NCBI GenBank assembly: GCA_020724025.1
Contig: DYHU01000210.1
Location: 1 to 6,892 of the forward strand
Reading direction: 5' to 3'
DNA from: Syntrophorhabdus sp.
Lineage (GTDB): Bacteria; Desulfobacterota; BSN033; UBA1163
Length of the DNA: 6,892 nucleotides
The translations under genes and the position numbers were made by a program. The notes beneath the pieces were generated by a model. It ran no database searches. It worked only from the letters and a program-made list of their open reading frames with translations, and was not told the DNA's origin. Each line of letters opens with the position of its first letter. Position 1 is the first letter of the stretch. This document shows positions 1 to 6,130 of the stretch, piece by piece.

Positions 1-971
1 GGGAAGCCATTCCGGTGGTGAAAGATAGATCGATTCTCTCCATGGGAGAAGGATTTACCCCCCTTGAAGAAGCGGAGTTCCACGGCCACAGAGTATTATT
101 AAAGATTGATTACCTTTTTCCGACAGGCTCCTACAAGGATCGGGGGGCCACCGTGCTCATCAGCAAGGTGAGGGAACTGGGAATTAAAAGGGTGGTGGAG
201 GACTCTTCAGGCAATGCGGGATCAGCGATTGCGGCTTACTGTGTTAGGGGAGGGATCGGGTGTGACATCTATGTCCCTCAATCGACCTCTTCCGGGAAAT
301 TGGTCCAGATTCAAACTTACGGAGCCAATTTGAAAAAGATCGAGGGTTCGAGGGAGGAGACAGCGCGGGTGACGATGGAGGCGGCAAAAAAAACCTACTA
401 TGCCAGCCACTGCTGGAATCCCTACTTTCTCCACGGGACAAAGACCTTTGCCTTTGAGATCTGGGAGCAGATGGGTTGGAAATCTCCGGACACGCTCATC
501 CTTCCTGTTGGGCATGGGACGCTTCTGCTGGGAGCCTTCATCGGTTTCAGGGAGTTGAAAGAGGCGAGGAGGGTTAAAAAGATTCCAAAGTTGGTGGGGA
601 TTCAATCGGCGGCCTGTGCCCCTCTCTATCAGGCGTTCCGGAATGGTTTGAGAGAAGCTCAGCCCATTGAAAAGAGGGAGACCATGGCAGAGGGAATTGC
701 CATTGCAGAACCTGTCAGAGGAAGACAGATTCTAAAGGCGATCAGAGAGACCGGCGGGGAGGTGCTTGCCGTATCAGAGCAGGAGATCGTATCCGCCCTG
801 GGAGAGATGGGCCGGAGAGGTCACTTCATCGAGCCCACCTCTGCCGCCACCGTAGCCGGACTGAAGAGGTACTTAAAAAAGAAGAGGGGTAAAGAGGTCA
901 TCGTATCGAGCCTGACAGGGACAGGCCTGAAGGCTGTTGAAAAGATATGCCACTTGACAGCCTTTGAATAG
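1..971 (+). CDS. thrC: Threonine synthase-type PLP-dependent enzyme, 5'-truncated by window edge
   Basis: Fold-type II PLP enzyme, most like threonine synthase, which turns O-phosphohomoserine into threonine and phosphate in the cytoplasm. The reading frame is open to the left edge (first full codon at base 3), and the residues before the GTG at 15 (EAIPV) look like the usual lead-in to the GEGFTPL motif. The true start, and probably an N-terminal zinc-ribbon-like segment, therefore lie outside the window. Counting from the GTG at 15: SYKDRG with the PLP Schiff-base lysine at K41, SSGNAGSA near 64-71 (substrate/PLP-binding Asn loop), a Gly-rich phosphate-binding loop GHGTLLLG near 166-173, and a C-terminal SLTGTGLKA. 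Family knowledge: the GEGxTPL plus SxKDRG combination is characteristic of threonine synthases. Related enzymes such as cysteate synthase or other threonine synthase-like proteins remain possible. It ends at TAG 969-971, 68 nt before the next gene, with no evident functional link. Confidence 0.78.
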   Translation, partial: EAIPVVKDRSILSMGEGFTPLEEAEFHGHRVLLKIDYLFPTGSYKDRGATVLISKVRELGIKRVVEDSSGNAGSAIAAYCVRGGIGCDIYVPQSTSSGKLVQIQTYGANLKKIEGSREETARVTMEAAKKTYYASHCWNPYFLHGTKTFAFEIWEQMGWKSPDTLILPVGHGTLLLGAFIGFRELKEARRVKKIPKLVGIQSAACAPLYQAFRNGLREAQPIEKRETMAEGIAIAEPVRGRQILKAIRETGGEVLAVSEQEIVSALGEMGRRGHFIEPTSAATVAGLKRYLKKKRGKEVIVSSLTGTGLKAVEKICHLTAFE

Positions 972-1024
972 CTGGTTAAATTATCTGCACAAAAATCTTT
1001 TTGAAAGAGGCTTTAGGAATAGAC

Positions 1025-1033
1025 GGAGGAGGT
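1025..1033 (+). promoter_or_regulatory. Ribosome binding site that fixes the NEW3 protein start
   Basis: GGAGGAGGT lies 6 nt before the ATG at 1040. It decides the start in favour of this ATG over the in-frame TTG at 1001, which has no comparable site and would put extra residues before the signal peptide. Confidence 0.8.
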
Positions 1034-1039
1034 AGGATT

Positions 1040-2257
1040 ATGGGTCAAATGAGAATGAGGCAGGGTTTATTCTTTCTAATCGTTGTGATGTGCATCTCTC
1101 TTCTTTCTCCTCTTTTTGCTTTTGCTGCGGAGGAGAAGGAGAAGAAGGACCTGAGACCGGAGCGTGGGATTACCCTCTACCCGGAATTTTCTGCGGTGTC
1201 CATCGCAAAGGGGGAGGCCGTTCGGATGGAGCTGACACTCGAAAATAAAGGCCGGACAGATGAGACGATCGATGTGAAGATCTCGACAGTTCCCAAAGGA
1301 TGGAAGGCGACGATGAAGGGAGGCAGTTACCTCGTCGCTGGACTGTATGTGGCCAATGGCAAATCGAGGAATTTGGCCCTGAACCTGGAACCGGACAAAT
1401 CCGTCGGGCCCGGAACCTATGTCTTCCAATTCGATGCTCAAACAGCGGATGGGAAATTCACCTCCACCCATAAGTTAACGGTGAATGCTCAGGAGAGAAT
1501 CCCCGGCGCAGATGACATCCAGATCACCACATCCTATCCCGTGTTGAGAGGACAGACCGATGCCCGGTTCGAATTTTCCCTCGAAGTGTTGAATAAGAGT
1601 GATAGCGATCGAGCCTTTAACCTCGCGGCCATCGGGCCCGAGAAGTGGGAGATCAACTTCAAGCCCGCCTATGAGGCCAAACAGATTTCGAGCCTCCGGA
1701 TGAAAGGGGGACAGAGCCAAACAGTCGCTGTCGAAGTGTCGCCCCCCAGAGAGGCGAAGTCAGGGGAATATCCAGTCCTGGTCAAGATCAGTTCGGGAGA
1801 GCAGAAGGCGGAGGCGAAGTTGATGGTCGTGCTCACCGGTATTTATAAACTGGATGCAGGGACGCCCACCGGAATCCTATCGCTGGAGACGATGGTTGGG
1901 AAGCCGGCGATTGTCTCTCTCTTTGTGAAGAACACCGGGTCGGCCGTCAATCGCAATGTCGGTTTCTCTTCTTTTAAACCTGAGAACTGGGAGGTGAAGT
2001 TCAATCCCGAAAAGATCGAGGCCTTAGATCCCGGGGCGTTGAAACAGGTGGAAGTCACCATCACTCCAGCCAAGGAGGCGCTGGTGGGCGATTACTCCGT
2101 CGGGTTGCTGGTGGATGGCGAGAAGGGAAGCAGCAAAACCGTGGAGATGAGAACGACGGTGAAGGCTTCCACGGCCTGGGGATGGATCGGAATCGGGATC
2201 ATTATCTTTGTCATCGCAGGCCTGTGCGGCCTGTTCATCTGGCTGGGGAGGCGTTAA
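1040..2257 (+). CDS. Secreted NEW3-repeat protein with C-terminal membrane anchor
   Basis: A 405-residue protein with a Sec signal peptide (basic start, hydrophobic residues about 9-26, AFA then AEE as the likely cleavage site near 29/30), a long extracytoplasmic part, and one C-terminal membrane helix (about 378-402) ending in GRR. The middle carries three Ig-like beta-sandwich repeats of the NEW3 type. Each has a 'V/ENKGxxxE' or 'KNTGSAVNRN' strand and a matching Trp motif: PKGWKATM, PEKWEINF and PENWEVKF. Each is followed by a hydrophobic strand ending in xGxY (GPGTY, KSGEY, VGDYS). It resembles the predicted membrane proteins grouped as COG1470. It is followed after one base by an ABC ATPase and then a permease, so I infer an extracytoplasmic accessory subunit of that transporter, perhaps binding a polymer or stabilising the complex. 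NEW3 domains are found in glycan-associated proteins, but no ligand can be read from this sequence. Confidence 0.85.
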   Translation: MGQMRMRQGLFFLIVVMCISLLSPLFAFAAEEKEKKDLRPERGITLYPEFSAVSIAKGEAVRMELTLENKGRTDETIDVKISTVPKGWKATMKGGSYLVAGLYVANGKSRNLALNLEPDKSVGPGTYVFQFDAQTADGKFTSTHKLTVNAQERIPGADDIQITTSYPVLRGQTDARFEFSLEVLNKSDSDRAFNLAAIGPEKWEINFKPAYEAKQISSLRMKGGQSQTVAVEVSPPREAKSGEYPVLVKISSGEQKAEAKLMVVLTGIYKLDAGTPTGILSLETMVGKPAIVSLFVKNTGSAVNRNVGFSSFKPENWEVKFNPEKIEALDPGALKQVEVTITPAKEALVGDYSVGLLVDGEKGSSKTVEMRTTVKASTAWGWIGIGIIIFVIAGLCGLFIWLGRR

Positions 2258-2258
2258 G

Positions 2259-3011
2259 GTGAAAGGACAGATTATCGTCGAAACAGAGGAGTTGACGAAG
2301 AAGTATGGGGCCCTGACCGCAGTGAATCAACTCAACCTCGAAATTGAGGAGGGAGAGGTCTTCGGATTCCTCGGCCCGAATGGAGCGGGCAAGACAACGA
2401 CGCTCCTCATGTTCCTCGGCCTCACCGAACCCACCTCCGGAAAGGCGAAGGTCATCGGATTCGATCCGACCCGGGAACCTTTCAAGGTGAAGGAGAAAGT
2501 GGGTTACCTGCCTGAGAATGTCGGCTTTTATGATGATATGGATGCGAGGCAGAATCTCCGGTATATTGCCCGGTTGAACCGGATCTCCGATGAGGTCACA
2601 GAAAAAAGGATCGACTACTGGCTGGAGATGGTCGGCCTTTCAGGAGAGTCATCAAAGAAGGTGGGCGCCTATTCGAAAGGAATGAGACAGCGACTCGGGA
2701 TCGCAGAGGTATTGATCAAGGAACCGAAGCTCATCTTCCTCGATGAGCCGACGATCGGCCTCGATCCCGATGGAACGAACCGGATGCTCGACCTCATCCA
2801 TTCCCTGAGCCGGGATAAGAATATCACCCTCTTTCTTTCCTCCCATCTGCTCGATCAGGTCCAGAGGATCTGTGACCGGGTGGGGATTATGATCAATGGG
2901 CATCTGGTGGCGATCGGTCCCATTGAGGAACTGGCAAAGAAGAAGCTGGGGTTGGGCAAGGAAGACTATACGCTTGAAGAGATCTATATGAAGTACTTTA
3001 AGGAGGCTTAA
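2259..3011 (+). CDS. ABC transporter ATPase subunit (ABC-2/NatA-like)
   Basis: Cytoplasmic ATPase that powers the permease encoded next. The start is GTG 2259, preceded by GGGGAGG at 2245-2251 with a 7-nt gap. Longer in-frame extensions read back into the upstream gene and begin with a Cys-rich stretch unlike this family. The product has 250 residues: A-loop Tyr in KKYGAL (Y16), Walker A GPNGAGKT (39-46), a Q-loop region GYLPENVGFY in which Glu stands where Gln is usual (common in this subfamily), signature YSKGMRQR (138-145), Walker B LIFLDEP (158-164) with catalytic E163, D-loop GLD, and H-loop H196 in LSSHLL. All catalytic residues are present. Length and motifs fit the CcmA/NatA-type ATPases paired with ABC-2 permeases. 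One base separates it from the NEW3 gene and one from the permease gene, so the three are probably translationally coupled. Substrate unknown. Confidence 0.93.
   Translation: MKGQIIVETEELTKKYGALTAVNQLNLEIEEGEVFGFLGPNGAGKTTTLLMFLGLTEPTSGKAKVIGFDPTREPFKVKEKVGYLPENVGFYDDMDARQNLRYIARLNRISDEVTEKRIDYWLEMVGLSGESSKKVGAYSKGMRQRLGIAEVLIKEPKLIFLDEPTIGLDPDGTNRMLDLIHSLSRDKNITLFLSSHLLDQVQRICDRVGIMINGHLVAIGPIEELAKKKLGLGKEDYTLEEIYMKYFKEA
3001..3006 (+). promoter_or_regulatory. Ribosome binding site for a TTG start, inside the ATPase gene end
   Basis: A perfect AGGAGG lies 6 nt before the TTG at 3013 and within the last codons of the ATPase gene. The strong site supports TTG as the true permease start and implies coupled translation of the two subunits. 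Confidence 0.8.
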
Positions 3012-3012
3012 A

Positions 3013-3978
3013 TTGCACGGGATCTTGACGATATTCAGAAAGGAGATGGGGGACCATTTCAACAGCATGCGGTTTCTCCTCATCTCAGCCCTAATTGTGA
3101 TGGTCGGCGTGATCATCACGTCCATGGTAGGGATGGCGATCCGGGAGGAATTGAAAGGGATGGCCAAACCCTCGCTCATCTTTCTGCTCCTTTTCACTTC
3201 GACGGGGAAACTCTTCTCCTTCGTTCAATTCATCGGCTTTTTCGGCCCCCTCTTGGGCATCTTTTTAGGCTTTGATTCGATCAACCGGGAACGGGTTTCA
3301 AGAACTCTTTCGAAACTGGTCTCCCAGCCGATCTTCCGCGACTCGATCATCAATGCCAAATTTCTCTCCGGTGTGGCCATCATCGCGATTGTCCTGGTCG
3401 CCACCGTCCTCCTCATCTCGGGACTGGGCATCCGGTTGATCGGAGTGGTGCCGGGTGCGGAAGAGGTGTTGCGTCTGGTCATCTACATCGTCATCAGCCT
3501 TCTCTACATCTCCTTCTGGCTGGGGATATCGATCCTCTTCTCCGTGATCTTCCGGAGCACTGCCACCTCCGCCCTGGCGTCCCTGGCCGTCTGGATATTT
3601 TTCTCTTTCTTCGTAGGCTTGGGTGCAAACGTGATGGCTGACGCGGTTGCTCCAATCAGCCAGACCGCTTCCGGGGTTGACGCCGAGATGCTGATCCGCC
3701 ATGAACGGATCCAGAGGGTGACCTCCTCCTTGTCTCCCATGGCGCTTTACAGCGATGCCACCACCACGATCCTCGATCCGATGAGGAAGACCACGAGGAC
3801 ATTGATTCTGATGGGGCCCCTGGAAAGGTTTTCGATGAGTCGCTTCCAGAACCCTCTTCCCCTTATGGAAAGCATCTACATCGTCATTCCCCATATCATT
3901 TCGATTGTGGCGATCACATTTCTTTGCTTCGGAATCTGTTATTTCGTTTTTATGCGACAGGAGATCCGGACCATCTGA
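3013..3978 (+). CDS. ABC-2 type permease subunit (NosY-like, COG1277 type)
   Basis: Integral membrane subunit of 321 residues, starting at TTG and partner of the preceding ATPase. The N-terminus has the usual cytoplasmic amphipathic start (TIFRKEMGDHFNSMRF), then a first helix (about 20-43). The family's coupling segment follows at about 90-115: a DSINRERVSRTLSKLVSQPIFRDSI stretch, matching the 'E..sgTl..llsqPi.R' pattern, leading into 'NAKFLSGV'. Further helices lie near 65-88, 116-138, 148-170, 180-208 and 293-315, giving six in all. A hydrophilic loop of roughly 85 residues (about 208-292) sits before the last helix, a feature of NosY/Gld-like permeases. The protein ends in a short basic tail, MRQEIRTI. 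The family exports varied cargo such as drugs, ions, lipids or glycans; nothing here fixes which. The cassette context with a NEW3 protein suggests a dedicated three-part system. Confidence 0.87.
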   Translation: MHGILTIFRKEMGDHFNSMRFLLISALIVMVGVIITSMVGMAIREELKGMAKPSLIFLLLFTSTGKLFSFVQFIGFFGPLLGIFLGFDSINRERVSRTLSKLVSQPIFRDSIINAKFLSGVAIIAIVLVATVLLISGLGIRLIGVVPGAEEVLRLVIYIVISLLYISFWLGISILFSVIFRSTATSALASLAVWIFFSFFVGLGANVMADAVAPISQTASGVDAEMLIRHERIQRVTSSLSPMALYSDATTTILDPMRKTTRTLILMGPLERFSMSRFQNPLPLMESIYIVIPHIISIVAITFLCFGICYFVFMRQEIRTI

Positions 3979-3987
3979 GTTGCAAGA

Positions 3988-4063
3988 GATGGGGAGATTG
4001 GGTGATAGGGTGATTTTCTTAACTGTATTTCTCCCTATCTTCCCATCGCCCCACCTCCCTATT
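3988..4063 (+). repeat. Imperfect palindrome built of 8-bp GATNGGGN-like units, between genes
   Basis: The left arm holds tandem octamers GATGGGGA (3988), GATTGGGT (3996) and GATAGGGT (4004), then GATT. The right arm on the opposite strand has the same 8-bp period: TCCCTATC (4032), TTCCCATC (4040), GCCCCACC (4048), TCCCTATT (4056). The arms pair at about 18 of 24 positions; the core GATAGGG/CCCTATC (4004-4010 with 4033-4039) is perfect, around a loop of about 20 nt. The minus strand carries four G-tracts (complement of 4033-4059; loops 6, 4 and 4 nt), a canonical quadruplex motif. There is no T-run after the hairpin, so it is not a standard intrinsic terminator. It fills nearly all of the gap between the permease and the MFS gene and looks like a dispersed REP-type element that may also end transcription. 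Dispersal cannot be tested within this window. Confidence 0.6.
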
Positions 4064-4080
4064 TAATCCTTTAGAAAACC

Positions 4081-5391
4081 ATGTCCAATCAAAAGCGAGA
4101 AATCTTCGGCTGGGCCATGTATGATTTTGCCAACTCGGCCTTTGCCACCACGATTCTCGCTGTCATCTTCAATCACTACTTTGCCACGGTGGTTGCCGGA
4201 GGGGAGAGAGGGGTTGAACTTCTTGGATTCCGACTCCACGGCGCCTCCTTCTTCACCTTCTCCGTCTCGCTCAGCATGGTGATCTCAGCCATCCTCGCCC
4301 CGTTTTTAGGCGCGGTGGCCGATGCCTCAGGTTCGAAGAAACGATTCTTGATGGCCTTCTGCTATACCGCCGTTGTCTTCACCGGCCTCCTCTATTTTGT
4401 CCGGGAAGGAAATTACTGGCGTGGGGCGATTTTTTTCATCATTGCCAATATTGGTTTTGCCGGGGGCAATGTCTATTACAACGCCTTCCTTCCTGAAATC
4501 TCGAACGATCAAAATATCGGTCGGATCTCCGGCCTCGGATGGGCCCTGGGATATATCGGCGGAGGGGCGCTTCTGGCCATTAACCTGGTGATGTTGAAAT
4601 ATCCCAGACTTCTTGGGTTTCAGGAAGGGTCTTTTTCGGTTCAGGACTGTTTCCTCTCGGTTGCTTTCTGGTGGCTCATCTTTTCACTTCCCACATTTCT
4701 TCTGTTAAAGGAAAGGGCAACAGCCATTCCCATTTCCGGAGGAAACTACTTCGTGGAAGGATACAGGCGTCTTAAGCACACCTTTGGCCGGATCAGGACC
4801 TTCAGGGAATTGTCGAAATTTTTAGTGGCGTATCTGATTTATAATGAGGGAATTGAGACCGTCATCGTCATGGCATCCATCTTCGGTGCGAATGTTTTGA
4901 AGATGGAGACCGGGGAGATCATCCTCTTCTTCCTGATGGTTCAGGGGATCGCCTTTTTCGGCTCCCTGGTCTTTGGTTTCCTGGCCGATGCGATAGGAAA
5001 CAAGAGGACCGTGATGATCTCTCTGGTCATCTGGTCTCTTATCGTCGTCTGGGCTTTCCAGTTGGGGATCATCTGGGATCCCAGAACAGAATACTGGATT
5101 TTGGGAATATTAACAGGCATCGTGCTGGGCGGAAGTCAGGCCGCCTCCCGTTCCCTTCAGGGAATTTTTACTCCCGATGCGAACAGCGCTGAATTCTTCG
5201 GTTTCTTTGCCGTCTCAGGGAAGTTTGCCTCTGTCTTCGGGCCCCTCATCTACGGAATCCTGATCGCCCTCACCGGAAGCGTCCAGTCAGGCATCCTCTC
5301 GGTCCTCGCCTTCTTTGTCGCCGGAGGAATCCTCCTCTGGACAGTGAACGAAAAGAAAGGAATGGAAGAGAAACAGAATCCGGTCCTTTAG
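4081..5391 (+). CDS. MFS transporter, Atg22/UMF1 family
   Basis: Inner-membrane major facilitator protein of 436 residues with about twelve hydrophobic segments. The N-terminal GWAMYDFANSAFATTI (10-25) is diagnostic of the Atg22-like/UMF1 family. Other landmarks are the first-half MFS loop 'GAVADASGSKKR' (about 79-90), its second-half counterpart 'GFLADAIGNKRT' (about 299-310), and a GGSQAASRS segment (about 350-358) leading to 'AEFFGFFAVSGKFASVFGPLIYG', the family's hallmark C-terminal motif. Yeast Atg22 is a vacuolar amino acid effluxer. Bacterial members are mostly uncharacterised, so efflux of small molecules, perhaps amino acids, is only a family-based guess. The ATG at 4081 has no clear Shine-Dalgarno (preceding bases are TTTAGAAAACC), but the next in-frame ATG at 4117 would remove conserved residues and has no better site. 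It probably stands alone as a transcription unit. Confidence 0.9.
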   Translation: MSNQKREIFGWAMYDFANSAFATTILAVIFNHYFATVVAGGERGVELLGFRLHGASFFTFSVSLSMVISAILAPFLGAVADASGSKKRFLMAFCYTAVVFTGLLYFVREGNYWRGAIFFIIANIGFAGGNVYYNAFLPEISNDQNIGRISGLGWALGYIGGGALLAINLVMLKYPRLLGFQEGSFSVQDCFLSVAFWWLIFSLPTFLLLKERATAIPISGGNYFVEGYRRLKHTFGRIRTFRELSKFLVAYLIYNEGIETVIVMASIFGANVLKMETGEIILFFLMVQGIAFFGSLVFGFLADAIGNKRTVMISLVIWSLIVVWAFQLGIIWDPRTEYWILGILTGIVLGGSQAASRSLQGIFTPDANSAEFFGFFAVSGKFASVFGPLIYGILIALTGSVQSGILSVLAFFVAGGILLWTVNEKKGMEEKQNPVL

Positions 5392-5400
5392 GTTTATCAA

Positions 5401-5420
5401 AGATTCTTTCTCAATAATCT
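5401..5420 (+). repeat. AT-rich imperfect inverted repeat upstream of the AbiE-type promoter
   Basis: AGATTCTT pairs with AATAATCT across a 4-nt TCTC spacer, 7 of 8 positions matching. It lies just after the MFS stop and just before the -35 box. It could be a weak terminator stem without a T-run, or an upstream regulator site. Short AT-rich dyads occur by chance, so confidence is low. Confidence 0.3.
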
Positions 5421-5421
5421 C

Positions 5422-5450
5422 TTGACAAATCATTCTTGATTACTTAACAT
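5422..5450 (+). promoter_or_regulatory. Sigma70-type promoter of the AbiE-type operon
   Basis: A consensus -35 TTGACA (5422-5427) and a -10 TAACAT (5445-5450; 4 of 6 including the key first, second and last positions) are separated by exactly 17 bp. Transcription should begin around 5456-5459, only 6-9 nt before the ATG at 5465. This predicts a near-leaderless toxin mRNA and rules out the upstream TTG at 5453 as start. A second short dyad, AATCA-TTCT-TGATT (5428-5441), occupies the -35/-10 spacer. Confidence 0.65.
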
Positions 5451-5460
5451 AATTGTTAAG
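5443..5460 (+). promoter_or_regulatory. Operator-like perfect inverted repeat over the -10 box
   Basis: CTTAACA (5443-5449) and TGTTAAG (5454-5460) form a perfect 7-bp dyad with a 4-nt TAAT spacer. It covers the -10 box and the expected transcription start, so a protein bound there would block RNA polymerase. Known family behaviour: characterised AbiEi antitoxins bind inverted repeats in their own promoter through their winged helix and repress it. The likely ligand is the antitoxin encoded at 6127-6708; this is inference. Confidence 0.55.
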
Positions 5461-5464
5461 AATT

Positions 5465-6130
5465 ATGGAACAATCCGTTGCCGAACAAAAAGCCCGTGAA
5501 TTGGGAATTGACAGGACTCAGGTGGTCCGTGAGCACTGGGAACTCATCATTCTGAAAGGGCTTTATGAATCACCCCAGGGTCGCTATCTGATTTTTAAAG
5601 AGGGAACAGCCCTCCGGTTAGCCTACGATTCTCCAAGGTTTTCTGAAGACCTCGATTTTTCACTGACCAGAGATGTGATGAAAGGCAAATTTCTTCCACT
5701 CATAAAAAAAATCATTTCCCCTTTTCCTGAGTTGATTCAAACTGACCTTGAAGAAAAATATTATGCTTACCTGGCCGAAATTAAAGTCACTCAGAATTAT
5801 TTACCTTTACCTTTTCGAATCAAAATTGAAATCTCAAAGAGAGAAATAAAAAATTATCAATGGGAGCTGAAACTTCTGAATTCCCCGGCCACGGTCATAC
5901 AAGTGATGGCACAGGTGGCGACCCTGGAACAAATTTATCAGGATAAGTTGAACTGTCTGAAGGGGAGGGGCAAACCGAAAGATCTTTTCGACCTCTGGTA
6001 CCTATCCGAAAGACTTAGGATCCCTTATGCCCCGAAAAAAATGGAATTAAGGAGGAAGGACGTCATCCGTGATCTGCGTAAATATTTACCTAAGGAATTT
6101 TGGCCAGCCATTGAAAGGCTTATCAGATGA
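5465..6130 (+). CDS. AbiEii/AbiGii-family nucleotidyltransferase toxin
   Basis: A 221-residue cytoplasmic protein of the AbiEii toxin family (DUF1814-like nucleotidyltransferase fold). Characterised members inhibit growth, some by adding nucleotides to tRNA, and act in phage abortive infection or plasmid maintenance. The core motif is at 44-67: FKEGTALRLAY, then RFSEDLDFSL with the metal-binding pair D62 and D64. The later motif has K161 (YQDKLNCLKGRG) and KDLFDLW (172-178), matching the 'eKl.al..R.k.RDlyDLw' pattern. Most relatives read KGGT; here the first Gly is Glu (E46), while the second Gly and Thr remain. I choose ATG 5465 because the TTG at 5453 sits inside the dyad and upstream of the predicted transcript start. 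There is no good ribosome binding site. Its stop overlaps the next gene's start (ATGA, 6127-6130). Bases 5701-5880 have 31% G+C, far below the neighbours, a sign of transfer. Activity is untested. Confidence 0.85.
   Translation: MEQSVAEQKARELGIDRTQVVREHWELIILKGLYESPQGRYLIFKEGTALRLAYDSPRFSEDLDFSLTRDVMKGKFLPLIKKIISPFPELIQTDLEEKYYAYLAEIKVTQNYLPLPFRIKIEISKREIKNYQWELKLLNSPATVIQVMAQVATLEQIYQDKLNCLKGRGKPKDLFDLWYLSERLRIPYAPKKMELRRKDVIRDLRKYLPKEFWPAIERLIR

Noticed and set aside
15..17. GTG at 15 as the true start of the threonine synthase-type gene
   Set aside because: The frame stays open to the edge, and the residues before it (EAIPV) look like the normal lead-in to GEGFTPL; no ribosome binding site is visible. 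The gene is truncated by the window.
222..605. 127-codon minus-strand frame inside the threonine synthase-type gene
   Set aside because: Low-complexity Pro/Arg/Leu-rich product opposite conserved PLP motifs; a shadow frame.
991..1002. AAAAATCTTTTT as a terminator after the threonine synthase-type gene
   Set aside because: A 5-bp A/T stem with a 2-nt loop is too weak to form a real terminator hairpin.
1001..1003. TTG at 1001 as the start of the NEW3 protein
   Set aside because: The ATG at 1040 has a strong GGAGGAGGT site at the right distance and gives a clean signal peptide.
2208..2258. N-terminal extension of the ABC ATPase into the NEW3 gene
   Set aside because: It overlaps the membrane-anchor codons of the upstream gene and adds a Cys-rich stretch unlike the family; GTG 2259 has a proper ribosome binding site.
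2652..3197. 181-codon minus-strand frame across the ATPase/permease junction
   Set aside because: It spans the end of one well-supported gene and the start of another, has no ribosome binding site I can see and no family resemblance.
3298..3894. 198-codon open frame on the minus strand inside the permease gene
   Set aside because: Its translation is rich in Asp, Gly, Arg and His with no recognisable domain, as expected for the antisense shadow of a hydrophobic membrane protein gene.
3988..4063. CRISPR array
   Set aside because: The 8-bp period and lack of unique spacers between longer identical repeats exclude it.
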